Positions 1 to 7,506 of a DNA stretch of 56,662 nucleotides are shown here, piece by piece (the first letter of the stretch is position 1; each line of letters opens with the position of its first letter). A model generated the notes under the pieces. The model ran no database searches. It saw only the letters and a program-made list of their open reading frames with translations, and was not told the DNA's origin. The translations under genes and the position numbers were made by a program. The stretch is from Bacillota bacterium (GTDB lineage: Bacteria > Bacillota > Limnochordia > Darwinibacteriales > Darwinibacteriaceae), in assembly GCA_012840725.1 (NCBI GenBank), contig DURQ01000055.1:1-56662 (forward strand), given 5' to 3'.

Positions 1-414
1 ATCAAACTCTCCAGAAAAGGTTATCCTAGATTGCTCTAGGTTCATCTTCTTGAAAGCTTGAAACTAGCTGAAATTGTCCGGAGCTCACAAACTTATGGCT
101 TATTCTCTTCAAACACAGAATGTGTGCTCAAGATTTCTGTTTGGTTGTCAAGGTTCTCTTGCGCTCCCTGTTTTTGGGGAGCGTGTCTATCATAGCATAA
201 CCTCTGCCGCCGTGTCAACCGCTGCCTGTCTGTTGATCTCGTTTTTAAGCCCAACAGAAGGTTTTTTCCGCTGATCGCTCGGGGCGACAGGATGAATCTT
301 ACCATGCCCAATAGTCGGATGTCAACACCCAAGTTGATTATTCTGCTCGAAATCTCTTCTTCTCAAGGGGAATCCCCCTCTGCGTTGAATGATCACAGCA
401 AAAGGAGGATGCCT
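1..414. other. Non-coding left edge, no gene recognised
   Basis: I see no convincing gene here. Short open frames exist on both strands but have no Shine-Dalgarno sequence and no recognisable protein. A small inverted repeat (GCTCCC near 174 with GGGAGC near 185) and a stretch around 145-165 that reads on the minus strand as CCTTGACAACCAAACAG resemble spacer sequence found beside rRNA genes in Clostridia. I see no rRNA itself, so this is only a weak impression. Confidence 0.3.
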
Positions 415-1101
415 ATGTGCGGAAGGTTCACTCTCCACACCCCGCTCGATGAACTCGCGGAACGCTTCTCCCTTCTCGAACTGCCCTTCGACTACGACTA
501 CACCCCGAGCTACAACATCGCGCCCACGAACATGGTTCTAACGGTGCTTCCGCGGCAGGCTGGACTGCCCAGGAACGCGGCTGCCCGGGAGCAAGCAGAA
601 GGCTCACGGATGGCGGCGCTGCTGCGCTGGGGCTTGACCCTGCCTTGGCAGAAGCCCGGCAGCAAGCCGCTGATCAACGCGCGGCTCGAAACCATTGCTG
701 AGAAGCCCTCGTTCCGCAATCTGGTAAACACGCACCGCTGTCTTATCCTTGCCGACGGCTTCTACGAATGGAAAACCGAAAACGGAGGCAAATACCCCCT
801 CTACTTCACCCTGGATGGCGGCAGGCCCTTCGCCTTCGCCGGTCTGTGGCAGGAGGGGGATACTCCCAGCTGCACCATTATCACTCAACCGGCGGCCAGC
901 TTCATGCAGCCCATCCACGACCGCATGCCCTTGATCCTCACCCCAGAGACAGAGAATCTCTGGCTGAGTCCCCTTTCCTTCAAGGAACTCGCTGCTAAGC
1001 TGCCCGATCCGGAGGAACGCCCCTTGGCTTACCATCGGGTCAGCAAAATGGTGAACTCGCCGAGGAACAACAGCATCGAGTGCATCCAGCCAGTGAGCTA
1101 G
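415..1101 (+). CDS. SOS response-associated peptidase (SRAP/YedK/HMCES family)
   Basis: This protein of 228 residues belongs to the SRAP family, which shields abasic sites in single-stranded DNA by forming a thiazolidine crosslink through Cys2. The start at 415 is chosen because it puts the invariant Cys directly after Met (MCGRF) and lies 6 bases after AAAGGAGG at 401-408. The family motifs are visible in order: NIAPT near residue 40, a Trp-Gly-Leu strand (LRWGL), NARLET, ADGFYEWK with the catalytic Glu, and PIHDRMP with the active-site His. Length is normal for the family. It stands alone on the plus strand and its stop overlaps the convergent bofA stop by four bases. Confidence 0.93.
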   Translation: MCGRFTLHTPLDELAERFSLLELPFDYDYTPSYNIAPTNMVLTVLPRQAGLPRNAAAREQAEGSRMAALLRWGLTLPWQKPGSKPLINARLETIAEKPSFRNLVNTHRCLILADGFYEWKTENGGKYPLYFTLDGGRPFAFAGLWQEGDTPSCTIITQPAASFMQPIHDRMPLILTPETENLWLSPLSFKELAAKLPDPEERPLAYHRVSKMVNSPRNNSIECIQPVS

Positions 1102-1361
1102 GGAAACAGCAGGCGCACGGCGATGAGCAGGATCACACCTGGCACCCCGAGCAGGCCCACGACCAGTGCTGTGACCGGGTTTACGCCCACGCGAAAACCC
1201 CAGAAGCTGCCGATGAAGTTGATCAACAGGAGCACTCCGCCACCGATCACCGCATTGACTATCAGGTTGAAGATGGTGCGCAGCGGGACAAGCAGTATCC
1301 TCCCGAGGCCGTAGAGAAGCAGGACACCGGCTGCATAGGCAACGATCACCATAAAGTTCAT
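1098..1361 (-). CDS. bofA: Pro-sigma-K processing inhibitor BofA
   Basis: This is a small integral membrane protein of 87 residues, the same length as Bacillus BofA, which in sporulating cells holds the SpoIVFB protease inactive until pro-sigma-K should be cleaved. The sequence is almost entirely hydrophobic, with about three membrane segments and the BofA-like glycine-rich stretch IGGGVLLLINFIG. ATG 1361 is preferred over GTG 1370 because GAGGTGA sits 5 bases upstream of it. The identification is strongly supported by position: it ends the dnaX-ybaB-recR-yaaL-bofA series, as in Bacillus. The 3' end overlaps the convergent SRAP gene by four bases. Confidence 0.85.
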   Translation of the reverse strand: MNFMVIVAYAAGVLLLYGLGRILLVPLRTIFNLIVNAVIGGGVLLLINFIGSFWGFRVGVNPVTALVVGLLGVPGVILLIAVRLLFP

Positions 1362-1419
1362 GCGGTTCACCTCACGTAGGTTCGTCCCTCATGAACATCT
1401 TATGGTAGGTTGTTCATGA

Positions 1420-1710
1420 TTATGACTGCGCTGACTGCTCGGACTGAGCGTGGCTCTTAAGGCGCTTGAGCCAGTACATGTACTTCCGCTCGGCGGCCTG
1501 CAGAGAAATGATGGCATGATCAACTAGTTCCGGCTCCACGGCCTGGTTGAAGTAACTGATAGCGCCGAGCCACTCGTTCTTGGCCGATTTCACTTTTGCT
1601 GCCAGCTCTTCCTTTGTCTCTTCCTCCAAATCGGAAAGGGACTCTTCGTCCTCATCATCCAGCAACCGGCCCGCGATCTCCCAAAACCGTTCCGCTAAAC
1701 TCTTGGACAC
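1420..1710 (-). CDS. yaaL: DUF2508 family protein (YaaL-like)
   Basis: This small acidic protein of 96 residues lies between recR and bofA, exactly where yaaL lies in Bacillus. It is mostly helical, with an acidic N-terminal third (DDEDEESLSDLEEE) and a conserved-looking C-terminal part (NEWLGAISYFN, AERKYMYWLKRLK) typical of DUF2508. The function of the family is unknown. GTG 1710 is favoured as start because AGGAGG at 1726-1721 lies 10 bases upstream, whereas the in-frame GTG at 1719 would almost touch it. The assignment rests on length, composition and synteny. Confidence 0.75.
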   Translation of the reverse strand: MSKSLAERFWEIAGRLLDDEDEESLSDLEEETKEELAAKVKSAKNEWLGAISYFNQAVEPELVDHAIISLQAAERKYMYWLKRLKSHAQSEQSAQS

Positions 1711-1781
1711 AAAAACCACCCCTCCTCAGCGGCATGCTTGTTCTAGTTATACCGCGGAGCGGGGTGGATTATGCTAGGAAG

Positions 1782-2381
1782 TTACAACTCTCTGCGCCCT
1801 TCCAGCGCTTTGGTTAGCGTTACCTCATCAACGTACTCCAGATCGCCTCCCACAGGCATGCCGTGGGCCATTCTGGTGACCTTCACGCCCACGGGTTTCA
1901 GAAGGCGCGCTAGGTACATCGCTGTGGCCTCGCCTTCCACATTGGGATTGGTGGCCAGTACCACTTCTTCTACCTCGGGGGTAATCCTCGCCACGAGTTC
2001 CTTGACCCTCAGCTGGTTCGGTCCAATACCTTCCAGGGGCGAGATCGCTCCGTGCAGGACGTGGTACACACCGTCGAAACTCTTGGTGCGTTCGATGGCG
2101 ATCACGTCACGGGGTTCTTCCACCACGCAGATGAACCTGTGGTTGCGCTTTGGATCAGAACAGATGGCGCAGGGGTCTTCCTCCGTGATGTGAAAGCACT
2201 GAGAACAGTAACGGATCCGCCTCTTGGCTTCTATGATGGACTCAGCCAAGCTCTCAACTTCGGCAGGTGATTGGTTGATCAAGAAGAACGCCAGACGCTG
2301 AGCTGTTTTCGGCCCTACACCGGGCAGACGAACTAGTTCCTCAATTAGGCGAGCCAGGGGCTTGGGGTAGCGCCGGGACAT
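1782..2381 (-). CDS. recR: Recombination mediator protein RecR
   Basis: RecR, 199 residues, acts with RecO and RecF to load RecA on gapped single-stranded DNA. The N-terminal helix-hairpin-helix ([17 protein letters not shown]), the four-cysteine zinc finger (CSQC and CAIC) and the Toprim domain ([14 protein letters not shown]) are all present in the usual order. Length is normal. It begins one base after the ybaB stop, so the two are almost certainly co-transcribed and translationally coupled; its own ribosome binding site is weak, in keeping with that. Confidence 0.97.
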   Translation of the reverse strand: MSRRYPKPLARLIEELVRLPGVGPKTAQRLAFFLINQSPAEVESLAESIIEAKRRIRYCSQCFHITEEDPCAICSDPKRNHRFICVVEEPRDVIAIERTKSFDGVYHVLHGAISPLEGIGPNQLRVKELVARITPEVEEVVLATNPNVEGEATAMYLARLLKPVGVKVTRMAHGMPVGGDLEYVDEVTLTKALEGRREL

Positions 2382-2382
2382 G

Positions 2383-2703
2383 TTACATTAATCCTGGAGG
2401 CAGTCCTGGGATGTTCAGCTTGCCGGTTACCTTCTCGATCTCACTGGCCGACAGGTCGCGGGACTTGCGCAGGCCGTCGTTGACAGCAGCCAAAATCAGG
2501 TCCTCGAACATCTCAATGTCTTCGGGGTCCACCGCCTCCGGCTGGATCTTAACTTCCTGCACGACCTGATGGCCGTTAACTACCACTGTGACAACGCCGC
2601 CGCCCGCCGTTCCTTCCACGGTCATGTTCTCAAGCTCGGCTTGGACGCGAGCCAGGTCCTCCTGCATCTTCTGCATCTGGCGCATCATCTTCTGCATGTT
2701 CAT
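2383..2703 (-). CDS. YbaB/EbfC family nucleoid-associated protein
   Basis: This DNA-binding protein of 106 residues belongs to the YbaB/EbfC family, which forms tweezer-like dimers on DNA and is encoded between dnaX and recR in very many bacteria. The N-terminal amphipathic helix ([15 protein letters not shown]) and the C-terminal helix ending in PGLPPGLM are diagnostic. Start is taken at ATG 2703, with AGGTGA about 11 bases upstream; a GTG at 2718 that overlaps this site would add five residues. It lies 22 bases downstream of dnaX and one base before recR. Confidence 0.93.
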   Translation of the reverse strand: MNMQKMMRQMQKMQEDLARVQAELENMTVEGTAGGGVVTVVVNGHQVVQEVKIQPEAVDPEDIEMFEDLILAAVNDGLRKSRDLSASEIEKVTGKLNIPGLPPGLM

Positions 2704-2725
2704 GCCCAACAAAATCACCTCATTC

Positions 2726-4321
2726 TCAGGATTGCTTGGGTTTGGAAATTATCCGCCCGCCGAAGGTCTCCATGCTTGCTTTCAGAAACTCCTCTGTGGC
2801 GGTATCCACCGCTGTCGGTTCAGGCTCGTCTTGCCGCTTGGGAACATCCTGCGCTGCTGCGGCCTCTTCGGCCTGAACTTCCACCTCATCTTGAAACAGG
2901 CACTCCAGCCGCACCTGCCTGCCCAGCCACTTGGAGAGCACTCGCTGGGTCGGTTCCCGGTGGTCGGGCTGTTCGATGCTGGCCTTGTGGAAGCCCCTGT
3001 CACGTGGGAAGACTACGATCACCCTATCGCTCTTGACTTCCACCGGCCGCCCTTCTTTTAGAAAGGCCTCGCACTGCACAAGGCGTTCGGCCTTAAGGCG
3101 CGCCAGGAAGTCGGGCCAGTTATCCAGCACAAAGGCAGTGCTTTCTCCGTCGCTCACGGCAACGGGCTGCGGCTTTGGCGGCGCCGGCTGTACTTCTGCC
3201 TGCGGTGCCCGGCGCTCCTTGGCCAGCTGCGCCTGGAGTGCGGTAACCTGCTGCTCAAGGACGCGGATTTTTTCCTCGAGCTTCCCCACCTCGGGACTGG
3301 CTGCAGCTGGAACACCGGTCATAATCTTCAGGGCGGCCACCTCAAGAAGAAGGCGCTGATCCTGGGTAAAGCGCATCTCACGCGCGCTCACGGCCAAGGT
3401 CTCAATGGCCTGGAGGTAGCGTTCCTCGTCCCCAGCTCCCTTAAGGATGCTCTGGCGCAGTGCGGTGATGGCGCTGCGCACAAAGTGGCTCAAGTCTCTC
3501 CCCCGGTTGTACAGCTCGTCAATGATCTGCAGAGCGCGCGCCTTATCGCCTGCCATCAGCGACTGGGCAAAGCCCTCGACCTGCTCGGCGGGGGCAATCC
3601 CGAGCACTTCAGCCACCGTATCTACCGTGATGTTCTCCGAGAAGGCGGCACATTTTTCCAGGATGCTCAAAGCGTCGCGCATGCCGCCGCCTGCGTGTTC
3701 AGCGATCAGCTCGAGGGCAGGCCCCTCTGCCGCGAAGCCTTCCAGCTCGGAAACGGAACTAAGCCTGCTGATAATGTCCTCAAGGGAAAAACGTCCGAAA
3801 TCATAGCGCTGAACCCTGGAAAGGATCGTCGCCGGGAGCCGGTTGGGATCGGTAGTGGCAAAGATGAAAACCACATGGGCCGGAGGTTCCTCCAGCGTCT
3901 TCAGGAGCGCGTTGAAGGCCTCTTGGGTCAGCATATGTACTTCGTCAATAATGTAGACTTTGTAGCGGGCGTTGATCGGAGTGAACTGGACCTGCCCGCG
4001 CAGCTCGCGTACGTTCTCTATACCGCGGTTGGAAGCTCCGTCGATCTCCACCACGTTCAGGGAGGTCCCAGCCGCGATGGTTTCACACTCGGCACAGATT
4101 CCGCAGGGAGACGAGGTGGGACCCTGCTGGCAGTTGAGGCCCTTGGCCAGGATGCGGGCGATTGTGGTCTTGCCGGTGCCCCGCGGGCCTGCAAAAAGGT
4201 AGGCATGGGAAACACGGCCCAGGTCCAGGCTGTTCTTGAGGGCCGTGACAATACTCTCCTGGCCAACCACATCGGCAAAGGTCTGCGGCCTCCACTTTCG
4301 GTACAAAGACACGTATGCCAA
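2726..4321 (-). CDS. dnaX: DNA polymerase III subunit gamma/tau
   Basis: DnaX is the clamp-loader ATPase of the replicase. The AAA+ module shows Walker [10 protein letters not shown], the zinc-binding cysteines (CQQ..CGICAEC), Walker B IDEVHML and a sensor-1 region with [11 protein letters not shown] lid and collar region follow, then a coiled, proline-rich tau-type tail to residue 531. The start decision is notable: TTG 4321 gives [12 protein letters not shown], matching the family N-terminus, and GGGAGGAA at 4334-4327 lies 5 bases upstream. The ATG at 4336 lies inside that ribosome binding site and is unlikely to be used. The gene heads ybaB-recR and follows the SRP RNA. Confidence 0.97.
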   Translation of the reverse strand: MAYVSLYRKWRPQTFADVVGQESIVTALKNSLDLGRVSHAYLFAGPRGTGKTTIARILAKGLNCQQGPTSSPCGICAECETIAAGTSLNVVEIDGASNRGIENVRELRGQVQFTPINARYKVYIIDEVHMLTQEAFNALLKTLEEPPAHVVFIFATTDPNRLPATILSRVQRYDFGRFSLEDIISRLSSVSELEGFAAEGPALELIAEHAGGGMRDALSILEKCAAFSENITVDTVAEVLGIAPAEQVEGFAQSLMAGDKARALQIIDELYNRGRDLSHFVRSAITALRQSILKGAGDEERYLQAIETLAVSAREMRFTQDQRLLLEVAALKIMTGVPAAASPEVGKLEEKIRVLEQQVTALQAQLAKERRAPQAEVQPAPPKPQPVAVSDGESTAFVLDNWPDFLARLKAERLVQCEAFLKEGRPVEVKSDRVIVVFPRDRGFHKASIEQPDHREPTQRVLSKWLGRQVRLECLFQDEVEVQAEEAAAAQDVPKRQDEPEPTAVDTATEEFLKASMETFGGRIISKPKQS

Positions 4322-4423
4322 GGCGCTTCCTCCCATCCCCGCCGTTTTTGTGCCTTATTATTGGTTCTCTCCCAGCCGCGAAAGTCCTTTAGCCGGGCGG
4401 CCCGAGTTTGGGCACAAAAAAAA

Positions 4424-4692
4424 CGTCGTGCGCCTATCCTCGAATATGGCCTTCCAGACGGTATCTAGGTAGTTAGCTCGGACCAGGCTCCCTCACGGCA
4501 CATGAGAGCTTCCACTTACCGCTGCTTCCTTCCGGACCTGACGGGGTTCATGGATTCCCATTGCGTGAGACCCAATCGTCAACGCCACTTGCCTAAATCG
4601 GACTCCACAAGACCAACCCTCAAATAGGCTTTCGACCCCGCTACAGCGGATTGCGGGTTACAGGGCACCGCTACCTCCCCGTCTAGCACGAC
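4424..4692 (-). ncRNA. ffs: Signal recognition particle RNA (long, Bacillus-type)
   Basis: About 269 nucleotides carry the SRP RNA. The domain IV signature GTCAGGTCCGGAAGGAAGCA, which binds Ffh, is present on the minus strand near 4540. The 5' Alu-like domain GGGGAGGTAGCGGTGCCCTG is present near 4680. The predicted 5' end GTCGTGC (4692-4686) is complementary to GCACGAC (4431-4425), closing the terminal helix directly before a run of eight T (4423-4416) that terminates transcription. Length and location between tadA/tRNA-Ser and dnaX match Bacillus scr. Confidence 0.96.
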
Positions 4693-4698
4693 AACTCC

Positions 4699-4728
4699 AT
4701 TATAGCTGAACGCAGTCACAAGTGTCAA
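4699..4728 (-). promoter_or_regulatory. Sigma-A-type promoter of the SRP RNA
   Basis: TTGACA (4728-4723) and TATAAT (4704-4699) are both perfect consensus hexamers, separated by 18 bases. Initiation about 7 bases downstream fits the RNA 5' end inferred from the closing helix at 4692. Confidence 0.88.
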
Positions 4729-4753
4729 GAAAAGCGGCCTGAGCCCACCATCC

Positions 4754-4963
4754 CTAGGTCCTGTACTGCGGCTCTTCGCTCACCACATGGCCGAGGCGCC
4801 CCCGCAGTTTCGGGATCATCTCCTCAACCTGCTGACTCATACGGTTGTACATCTCCCTGACGGAAGGCACATCCGTGTCCAGAGCGCAAGATTTGAGCTG
4901 TCCCGCGAGCATCTCAGCGTTGGCGATCGCTTCCTCAATCTTGTTTTTCGTAGTCACTGTCAT
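4754..4963 (-). CDS. DUF1657 domain-containing protein
   Basis: This small protein of 69 residues matches the DUF1657 pattern known from spore formers. It begins MTVTTKNKIEEA, has a helical middle, and ends with the characteristic SEEPQY motif. The function is unknown; relatives often occur beside spoVA-type or YetF-type genes in spore formers, though none is seen here. ATG 4963 follows GGGAGG closely. It lies between the tRNA-Ser genes and the SRP RNA, an addition to the standard dnaX neighbourhood. Confidence 0.75.
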   Translation of the reverse strand: MTVTTKNKIEEAIANAEMLAGQLKSCALDTDVPSVREMYNRMSQQVEEMIPKLRGRLGHVVSEEPQYRT

Positions 4964-5023
4964 TCCCTCCCTTGTGGATAGCATCTCCACAAGAACCAGC
5001 GGGAATGCGCTCCACACGGGCGC

Positions 5024-5049
5024 AAAAAAACCACCCGATCCAGGTGGTT
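5024..5049 (-). terminator. Intrinsic terminator after the tRNA-Ser pair
   Basis: On the minus strand the stem AACCACC/GGTGGTT (5049-5043 with 5035-5029) is followed by a run of seven T (5030-5024). It lies about a dozen bases downstream of the tRNA-Ser(GGA) 3' end. Confidence 0.85.
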
Positions 5050-5061
5050 GTGAAGTCAAAA

Positions 5062-5152
5062 TGGCGGAGAGAGAGGGATTTGAACCCTCGAGGGGCTCAT
5101 CACCCCTACACGATTTCCAGTCGTGCCTGTTCGGCCGCTCCAGCATCTCTCC
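5062..5152 (-). tRNA. tRNA-Ser (anticodon GGA)
   Basis: The cloverleaf is readable on the minus strand. The acceptor GGAGAGA (from 5152) pairs with TCTCTCC, and the anticodon loop CTGGAAA sits in the stem CACGA/TCGTG. A long class II variable arm (GTAGGGGTGATGAGCCCCTC) and the T loop GGTTCAAATCC follow. CCA is encoded at 5064-5062. The GGA anticodon reads UCC and UCU serine codons. Confidence 0.95.
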
Positions 5153-5175
5153 GTATTTGAAATGGAAAAAGGGAA

Positions 5176-5265
5176 TGGCGGAGAGGGTGGGATTTGAACC
5201 CACGGGACGCTTGCGCGCCCAACGGTTTTCGAGACCGCCACATTCGGCCGCTCTGTCACCTCTCC
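5176..5265 (-). tRNA. tRNA-Ser (anticodon CGA)
   Basis: This is a second class II serine tRNA, 23 bases upstream of the first on the minus strand. The acceptor GGAGAGG pairs with CCTCTCC, the anticodon loop CTCGAAA reads UCG codons, a long variable arm (GGGCGCGCAAGCGTCC) follows, and CCA is encoded at 5178-5176. Together with tadA it forms a short stable-RNA/modification cluster. Confidence 0.95.
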
Positions 5266-5271
5266 ATGGTT

Positions 5272-5715
5272 TTAGCGCAGCCTCTGGAAGAACTCCTGCA
5301 GCAGGCCGGCGCATTCGCTCTGGCAGATGCCGTCCAGAACTTCCACAGTGTGGTTCAAACGCCTGTCCTGAACGAGGTTCATCAGTGAAACTACAGCCCC
5401 CGCCTTGGGATCGTAGGCTCCGAACACCAAGCGCCTCAGCCGTGCATTGACGATGGCGCCAGCGCACATGGGGCAGGGTTCAAGCGTAACATACAGGTCA
5501 GCATTCGTCAAGCGCCAGCTTCCCAGGTGCCGGGCTGCCTGCCTGATGGCAAGGATTTCAGCGTGGGCTGTGGGATCCTGGGCTGCTTCTCTCAGGTTGT
5601 GCCCTCGCCCAATGACTTCCCCATCCAGCACCACGACCGCTCCTACCGGAACCTCCCCAGCCTCCAAGGCTAGACGGGCTTCCGCAAGTGCCTCCAACAT
5701 GAACCTTCTGTGCAC
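5272..5715 (-). CDS. tadA: tRNA adenosine(34) deaminase TadA
   Basis: TadA converts A34 of tRNA-Arg(ACG) to inosine. The 147-residue protein has the zinc cytidine-deaminase signature HAE (51-53) with the proton-shuttle Glu, and PCPMC with the zinc ligands Cys81 and Cys84, as well as the TadA-specific region around NADLYVTLEP. Start is GTG 5715 with GGAG about 9 bases upstream. It is followed by the two tRNA-Ser genes and sits in the same position relative to dnaX as in Bacillus. It is distinct from the longer deaminase at 51.3 kb. Confidence 0.95.
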   Translation of the reverse strand: MHRRFMLEALAEARLALEAGEVPVGAVVVLDGEVIGRGHNLREAAQDPTAHAEILAIRQAARHLGSWRLTNADLYVTLEPCPMCAGAIVNARLRRLVFGAYDPKAGAVVSLMNLVQDRRLNHTVEVLDGICQSECAGLLQEFFQRLR

Positions 5716-5781
5716 GGCGATCTCTCCAAGCTTGCGCTGCCAGCTTTAAATATACCACAGAAGGCATCCCTTGACAAGGAG

Positions 5782-5828
5782 AAAAAACCCCTGCAAGCGC
5801 GTGAGGCCCCCCGTTTACGGGGGGGCCT
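5782..5828 (-). terminator. Probable terminator after the SASP genes
   Basis: A strong GC-rich hairpin (AGGCCCCCCG at 5804-5813 with CGGGGGGGCCT at 5818-5828) lies just beyond the SASP stop at 5832. The only T run on the minus strand (5787-5782) is 16 bases further on, so the element is not a textbook intrinsic terminator. Confidence 0.5.
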
Positions 5829-5831
5829 GCC

Positions 5832-6065
5832 TTACTTGAAGCCGCCTTCCTGCCGCATCAGGTTGTGTTCTGCTTCGGCAATCATGCGGCGCACCATGTG
5901 GCCGCCCACGGCGCCACATTCTCGGGAAGAAATGTTGCCCCAATAACCAGATTGGTACTCAGGATTGATTCCCAGCTCCGAGGCCATTTCATACTTGAAC
6001 TGGTCCATGGCCTGCCTCGCCTCAGGAATGAGGAGCTGGTTACTTCTCCTGCGTCTTCTGGCCAT
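5832..6065 (-). CDS. Alpha/beta-type small acid-soluble spore protein
   Basis: This DNA-protecting spore core protein of 77 residues carries both family signatures: the GPR cleavage region FKYEMASELGI and the C-terminal GGHMVRRMI. The intermediate stretch GYWGNISSRECGAV is a clostridial variant. An arginine-rich N-terminus (MARRRRRSN) is unusual for the family and may strengthen DNA contact. GGAGGTGAGG lies upstream of ATG 6065. It is a paralogue of the next gene, and expression in the forespore is inferred from the family. Confidence 0.93.
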   Translation of the reverse strand: MARRRRRSNQLLIPEARQAMDQFKYEMASELGINPEYQSGYWGNISSRECGAVGGHMVRRMIAEAEHNLMRQEGGFK

Positions 6066-6135
6066 TTAAGCCTCACCTCCCTACTTCTTCAGGGCGCTCC
6101 CGCCCAAAAGGGCGGAAGCACCCTGCCGGTGCCAG

Positions 6136-6402
6136 CTACTGGGTGGGCTCCTGCGGGAACTGCCCCCTGAAACCGGCAGTTCCGCCCTGGCCGAGAAGGG
6201 ACTGCTGTGCAGCAGCTATCATGCGTCTGACCATATGTCCGCCAACCGCGCCGCACTCACGCGAGGAAATATTGCCCCAATAACCTGTTTTGTACTCTGG
6301 GTTGATCCCAAGCTCGGTCGCCACTTCGTATTTGAACTGGTTCATCGCCTGATACGCTTCGGGGATAACCTTGGTGTTCGAACTGGAAGATCCCAGCGCC
6401 AT
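6136..6402 (-). CDS. Alpha/beta-type small acid-soluble spore protein
   Basis: This second SASP has 88 residues and is nearly identical to its neighbour in the core (FKYEVATELGI, GYWGNISSRECGAVGGHMVRRMI). It differs at the ends: a Ser-rich N-terminus and an extended Gly/Gln/Pro C-terminus. The start at ATG 6402 is fixed by GGAGGTGA 8 bases upstream; a longer reading from 6510 has no such site. The pair is a tandem duplication. A hairpin (CCGCCC/GGGCGG near 6101-6116) lies between the two genes. Confidence 0.93.
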   Translation of the reverse strand: MALGSSSSNTKVIPEAYQAMNQFKYEVATELGINPEYKTGYWGNISSRECGAVGGHMVRRMIAAAQQSLLGQGGTAGFRGQFPQEPTQ

Positions 6403-6488
6403 GCCTAGTTCACCTCCCTCTTGTCTGGTACGCATAATGTTCCCGCACCGAGAGGGCGATAAACAGGTAGACTGTTGGCGGAGCTGGC

Positions 6489-6519
6489 AAAAAAGAAAAC
6501 CAGCTTGCACAGCTGGTTT
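6489..6519 (-). terminator. Intrinsic terminator after the ferredoxin gene
   Basis: On the minus strand AAACCAGCT/AGCTGGTTT (6519-6511 with 6505-6497) forms a stem followed by a T-rich tract (6499-6489). It ends the rubredoxin-ferredoxin transcript. Confidence 0.85.
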
Positions 6520-6534
6520 CTCACGTTTTCTCAG

Positions 6535-6717
6535 TTAGAGGCTGATGGCCTGGGTCGGGCAGGAATCGGCGGCCTCCTGGCAGCAGCCTGCTCCTTCGCA
6601 ATCTGCTCCGGCCTTGACATGGGCCAAACCGTCATCGCCTATCTCAAAGACGTCTGGGCAGACGTCAGCGCACACTCCGCAGCCAATACACAGATCATGA
6701 TCAACACTTGGATTCAT
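6535..6717 (-). CDS. Single-cluster [4Fe-4S] ferredoxin
   Basis: This 60-residue electron carrier has the ligand motif C10-x2-C13-x2-C16 and the remote ligand C53 followed by Pro, as in one-cluster ferredoxins such as that of Thermotoga. C20 and the pair C45/C46 could provide the structural disulfide of that group. An acidic surface (DDG, EIGD) fits ferredoxin. GAGGAGG lies upstream of ATG 6717. It is 21 bases downstream of the rubredoxin gene, forming a two-gene redox unit. It is a plausible electron acceptor for the PFOR encoded at 22-25.5 kb. Confidence 0.93.
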   Translation of the reverse strand: MNPSVDHDLCIGCGVCADVCPDVFEIGDDGLAHVKAGADCEGAGCCQEAADSCPTQAISL

Positions 6718-6738
6718 CAGATTTCCTCCTCAGTTTCC

Positions 6739-6897
6739 TTATAGTTGCTCAAACATATCCTTTCCAACCCCGCACTCTGGACAAGTCCAATCATCGGGCA
6801 GATCGTTGAAGTCCACGCCGGGGGGAATATCTTGCGTCGGATCGCCTATGGCTGGGTCATACACGTAGCCGCACACCGTACACTCCCATTTTGCCAC
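6739..6897 (-). CDS. Rubredoxin
   Basis: Translation from GTG 6897 gives a complete 52-residue rubredoxin. The two iron-binding knuckles are CTVCGY (Cys6, Cys9) and CPECGVGK (Cys39, Cys42), with the conserved YDP, PPGVDF and LPDDW segments. AGGTGG lies 7-8 bases upstream of the start. Rubredoxin transfers single electrons and commonly feeds flavodiiron proteins, one of which is encoded 3 kb away (9678-10874). It is followed by ferredoxin on the same transcript. Confidence 0.95.
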   Translation of the reverse strand: MAKWECTVCGYVYDPAIGDPTQDIPPGVDFNDLPDDWTCPECGVGKDMFEQL

Positions 6898-6935
6898 TGA
6901 ATCCACCTCTCCTCGCATATATGTTTGCCATGATA

Positions 6936-6959
6936 GATTCTACCTTTACAGGTAAAATC
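6936..6959. promoter_or_regulatory. Inverted repeat upstream of the rubredoxin gene
   Basis: The arms GATTCTACCT and AGGTAAAATC, 4 bases apart, pair over 10 positions with one mismatch. The element lies between the end of the OmpH-like gene and the rubredoxin start and has no adjacent T run, so it could be an operator or a weak processing hairpin. The regulator is unknown. Confidence 0.35.
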
Positions 6960-6964
6960 CTACC

Positions 6965-7429
6965 CTACTGTTGGAGAAGATCTCTGATGGTCGACGGAAC
7001 GGAAATGCCGTAGGCCTTGTACATGGCTTCGACGACAGGAGCGGTTATGTTGGTTCCCCCATAGATTATCGAGGATTCTGGAAGCACAACGTCAATCCCC
7101 AGTTCCTTAGCAACCTGCTCGATGACATTGAGAATGAAGGAAACCAGAGTGACGCGCACGTTGTTTTCGATCTCTTCAAACTGAGCCTCATAGAGGGCGG
7201 CAAGTTGGTCAATTTCCTCTTGAGTCTCCAGCTTTTCTGCTTCAGCCTGGGCCTGATTGTAGAGCCGTTCAGCGGATTCCTGCAGCTCTCTGTTCTTCGC
7301 CTCATACTCTGGATGCGAGTAGAACAGGAACTCAAAATCAACATAGCCAATGGTAGCTGCGGAAACCACTGCGGAAGAAGCCAAGATCAGGGTCAAAACA
7401 AGTACTATGCCAAGTGTTTTTCTCTTCAA
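6965..7429 (-). CDS. OmpH/Skp-like exported protein
   Basis: The predicted protein of 154 residues has a cleavable signal peptide (KRK, hydrophobic core, SAVVSAA) and then the OmpH/Skp layout: a short strand IGYVDFEFLF, a long charged coiled helix rich in Glu, Gln and Ala (about residues 45-105), and a C-terminal strand region IDVVLPESSIIYGG with DIT-like NITAPVV. In diderm bacteria Skp is a periplasmic chaperone for outer-membrane proteins. TTG 7429 is favoured because AAAGGAG lies 8 bases upstream; a GTG-less upstream start at 7459 would lengthen the signal region. Its presence in a spore former is notable. The family assignment is fairly sure, the chaperone role is inference. Confidence 0.75.
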   Translation of the reverse strand: MKRKTLGIVLVLTLILASSAVVSAATIGYVDFEFLFYSHPEYEAKNRELQESAERLYNQAQAEAEKLETQEEIDQLAALYEAQFEEIENNVRVTLVSFILNVIEQVAKELGIDVVLPESSIIYGGTNITAPVVEAMYKAYGISVPSTIRDLLQQ

Positions 7430-7506
7430 GCAGGACACTCCTTTGGATTTCACTGTCATTGGACTATTCCCCCCCCGACATATATTTCCTTCTGCCCGGC
7501 CGCCTT

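Noticed and set aside
93-332. 79-codon minus-strand frame near the left edge
   Set aside because: Low-complexity composition, no ribosome binding site, no family; the region looks like non-coding spacer.
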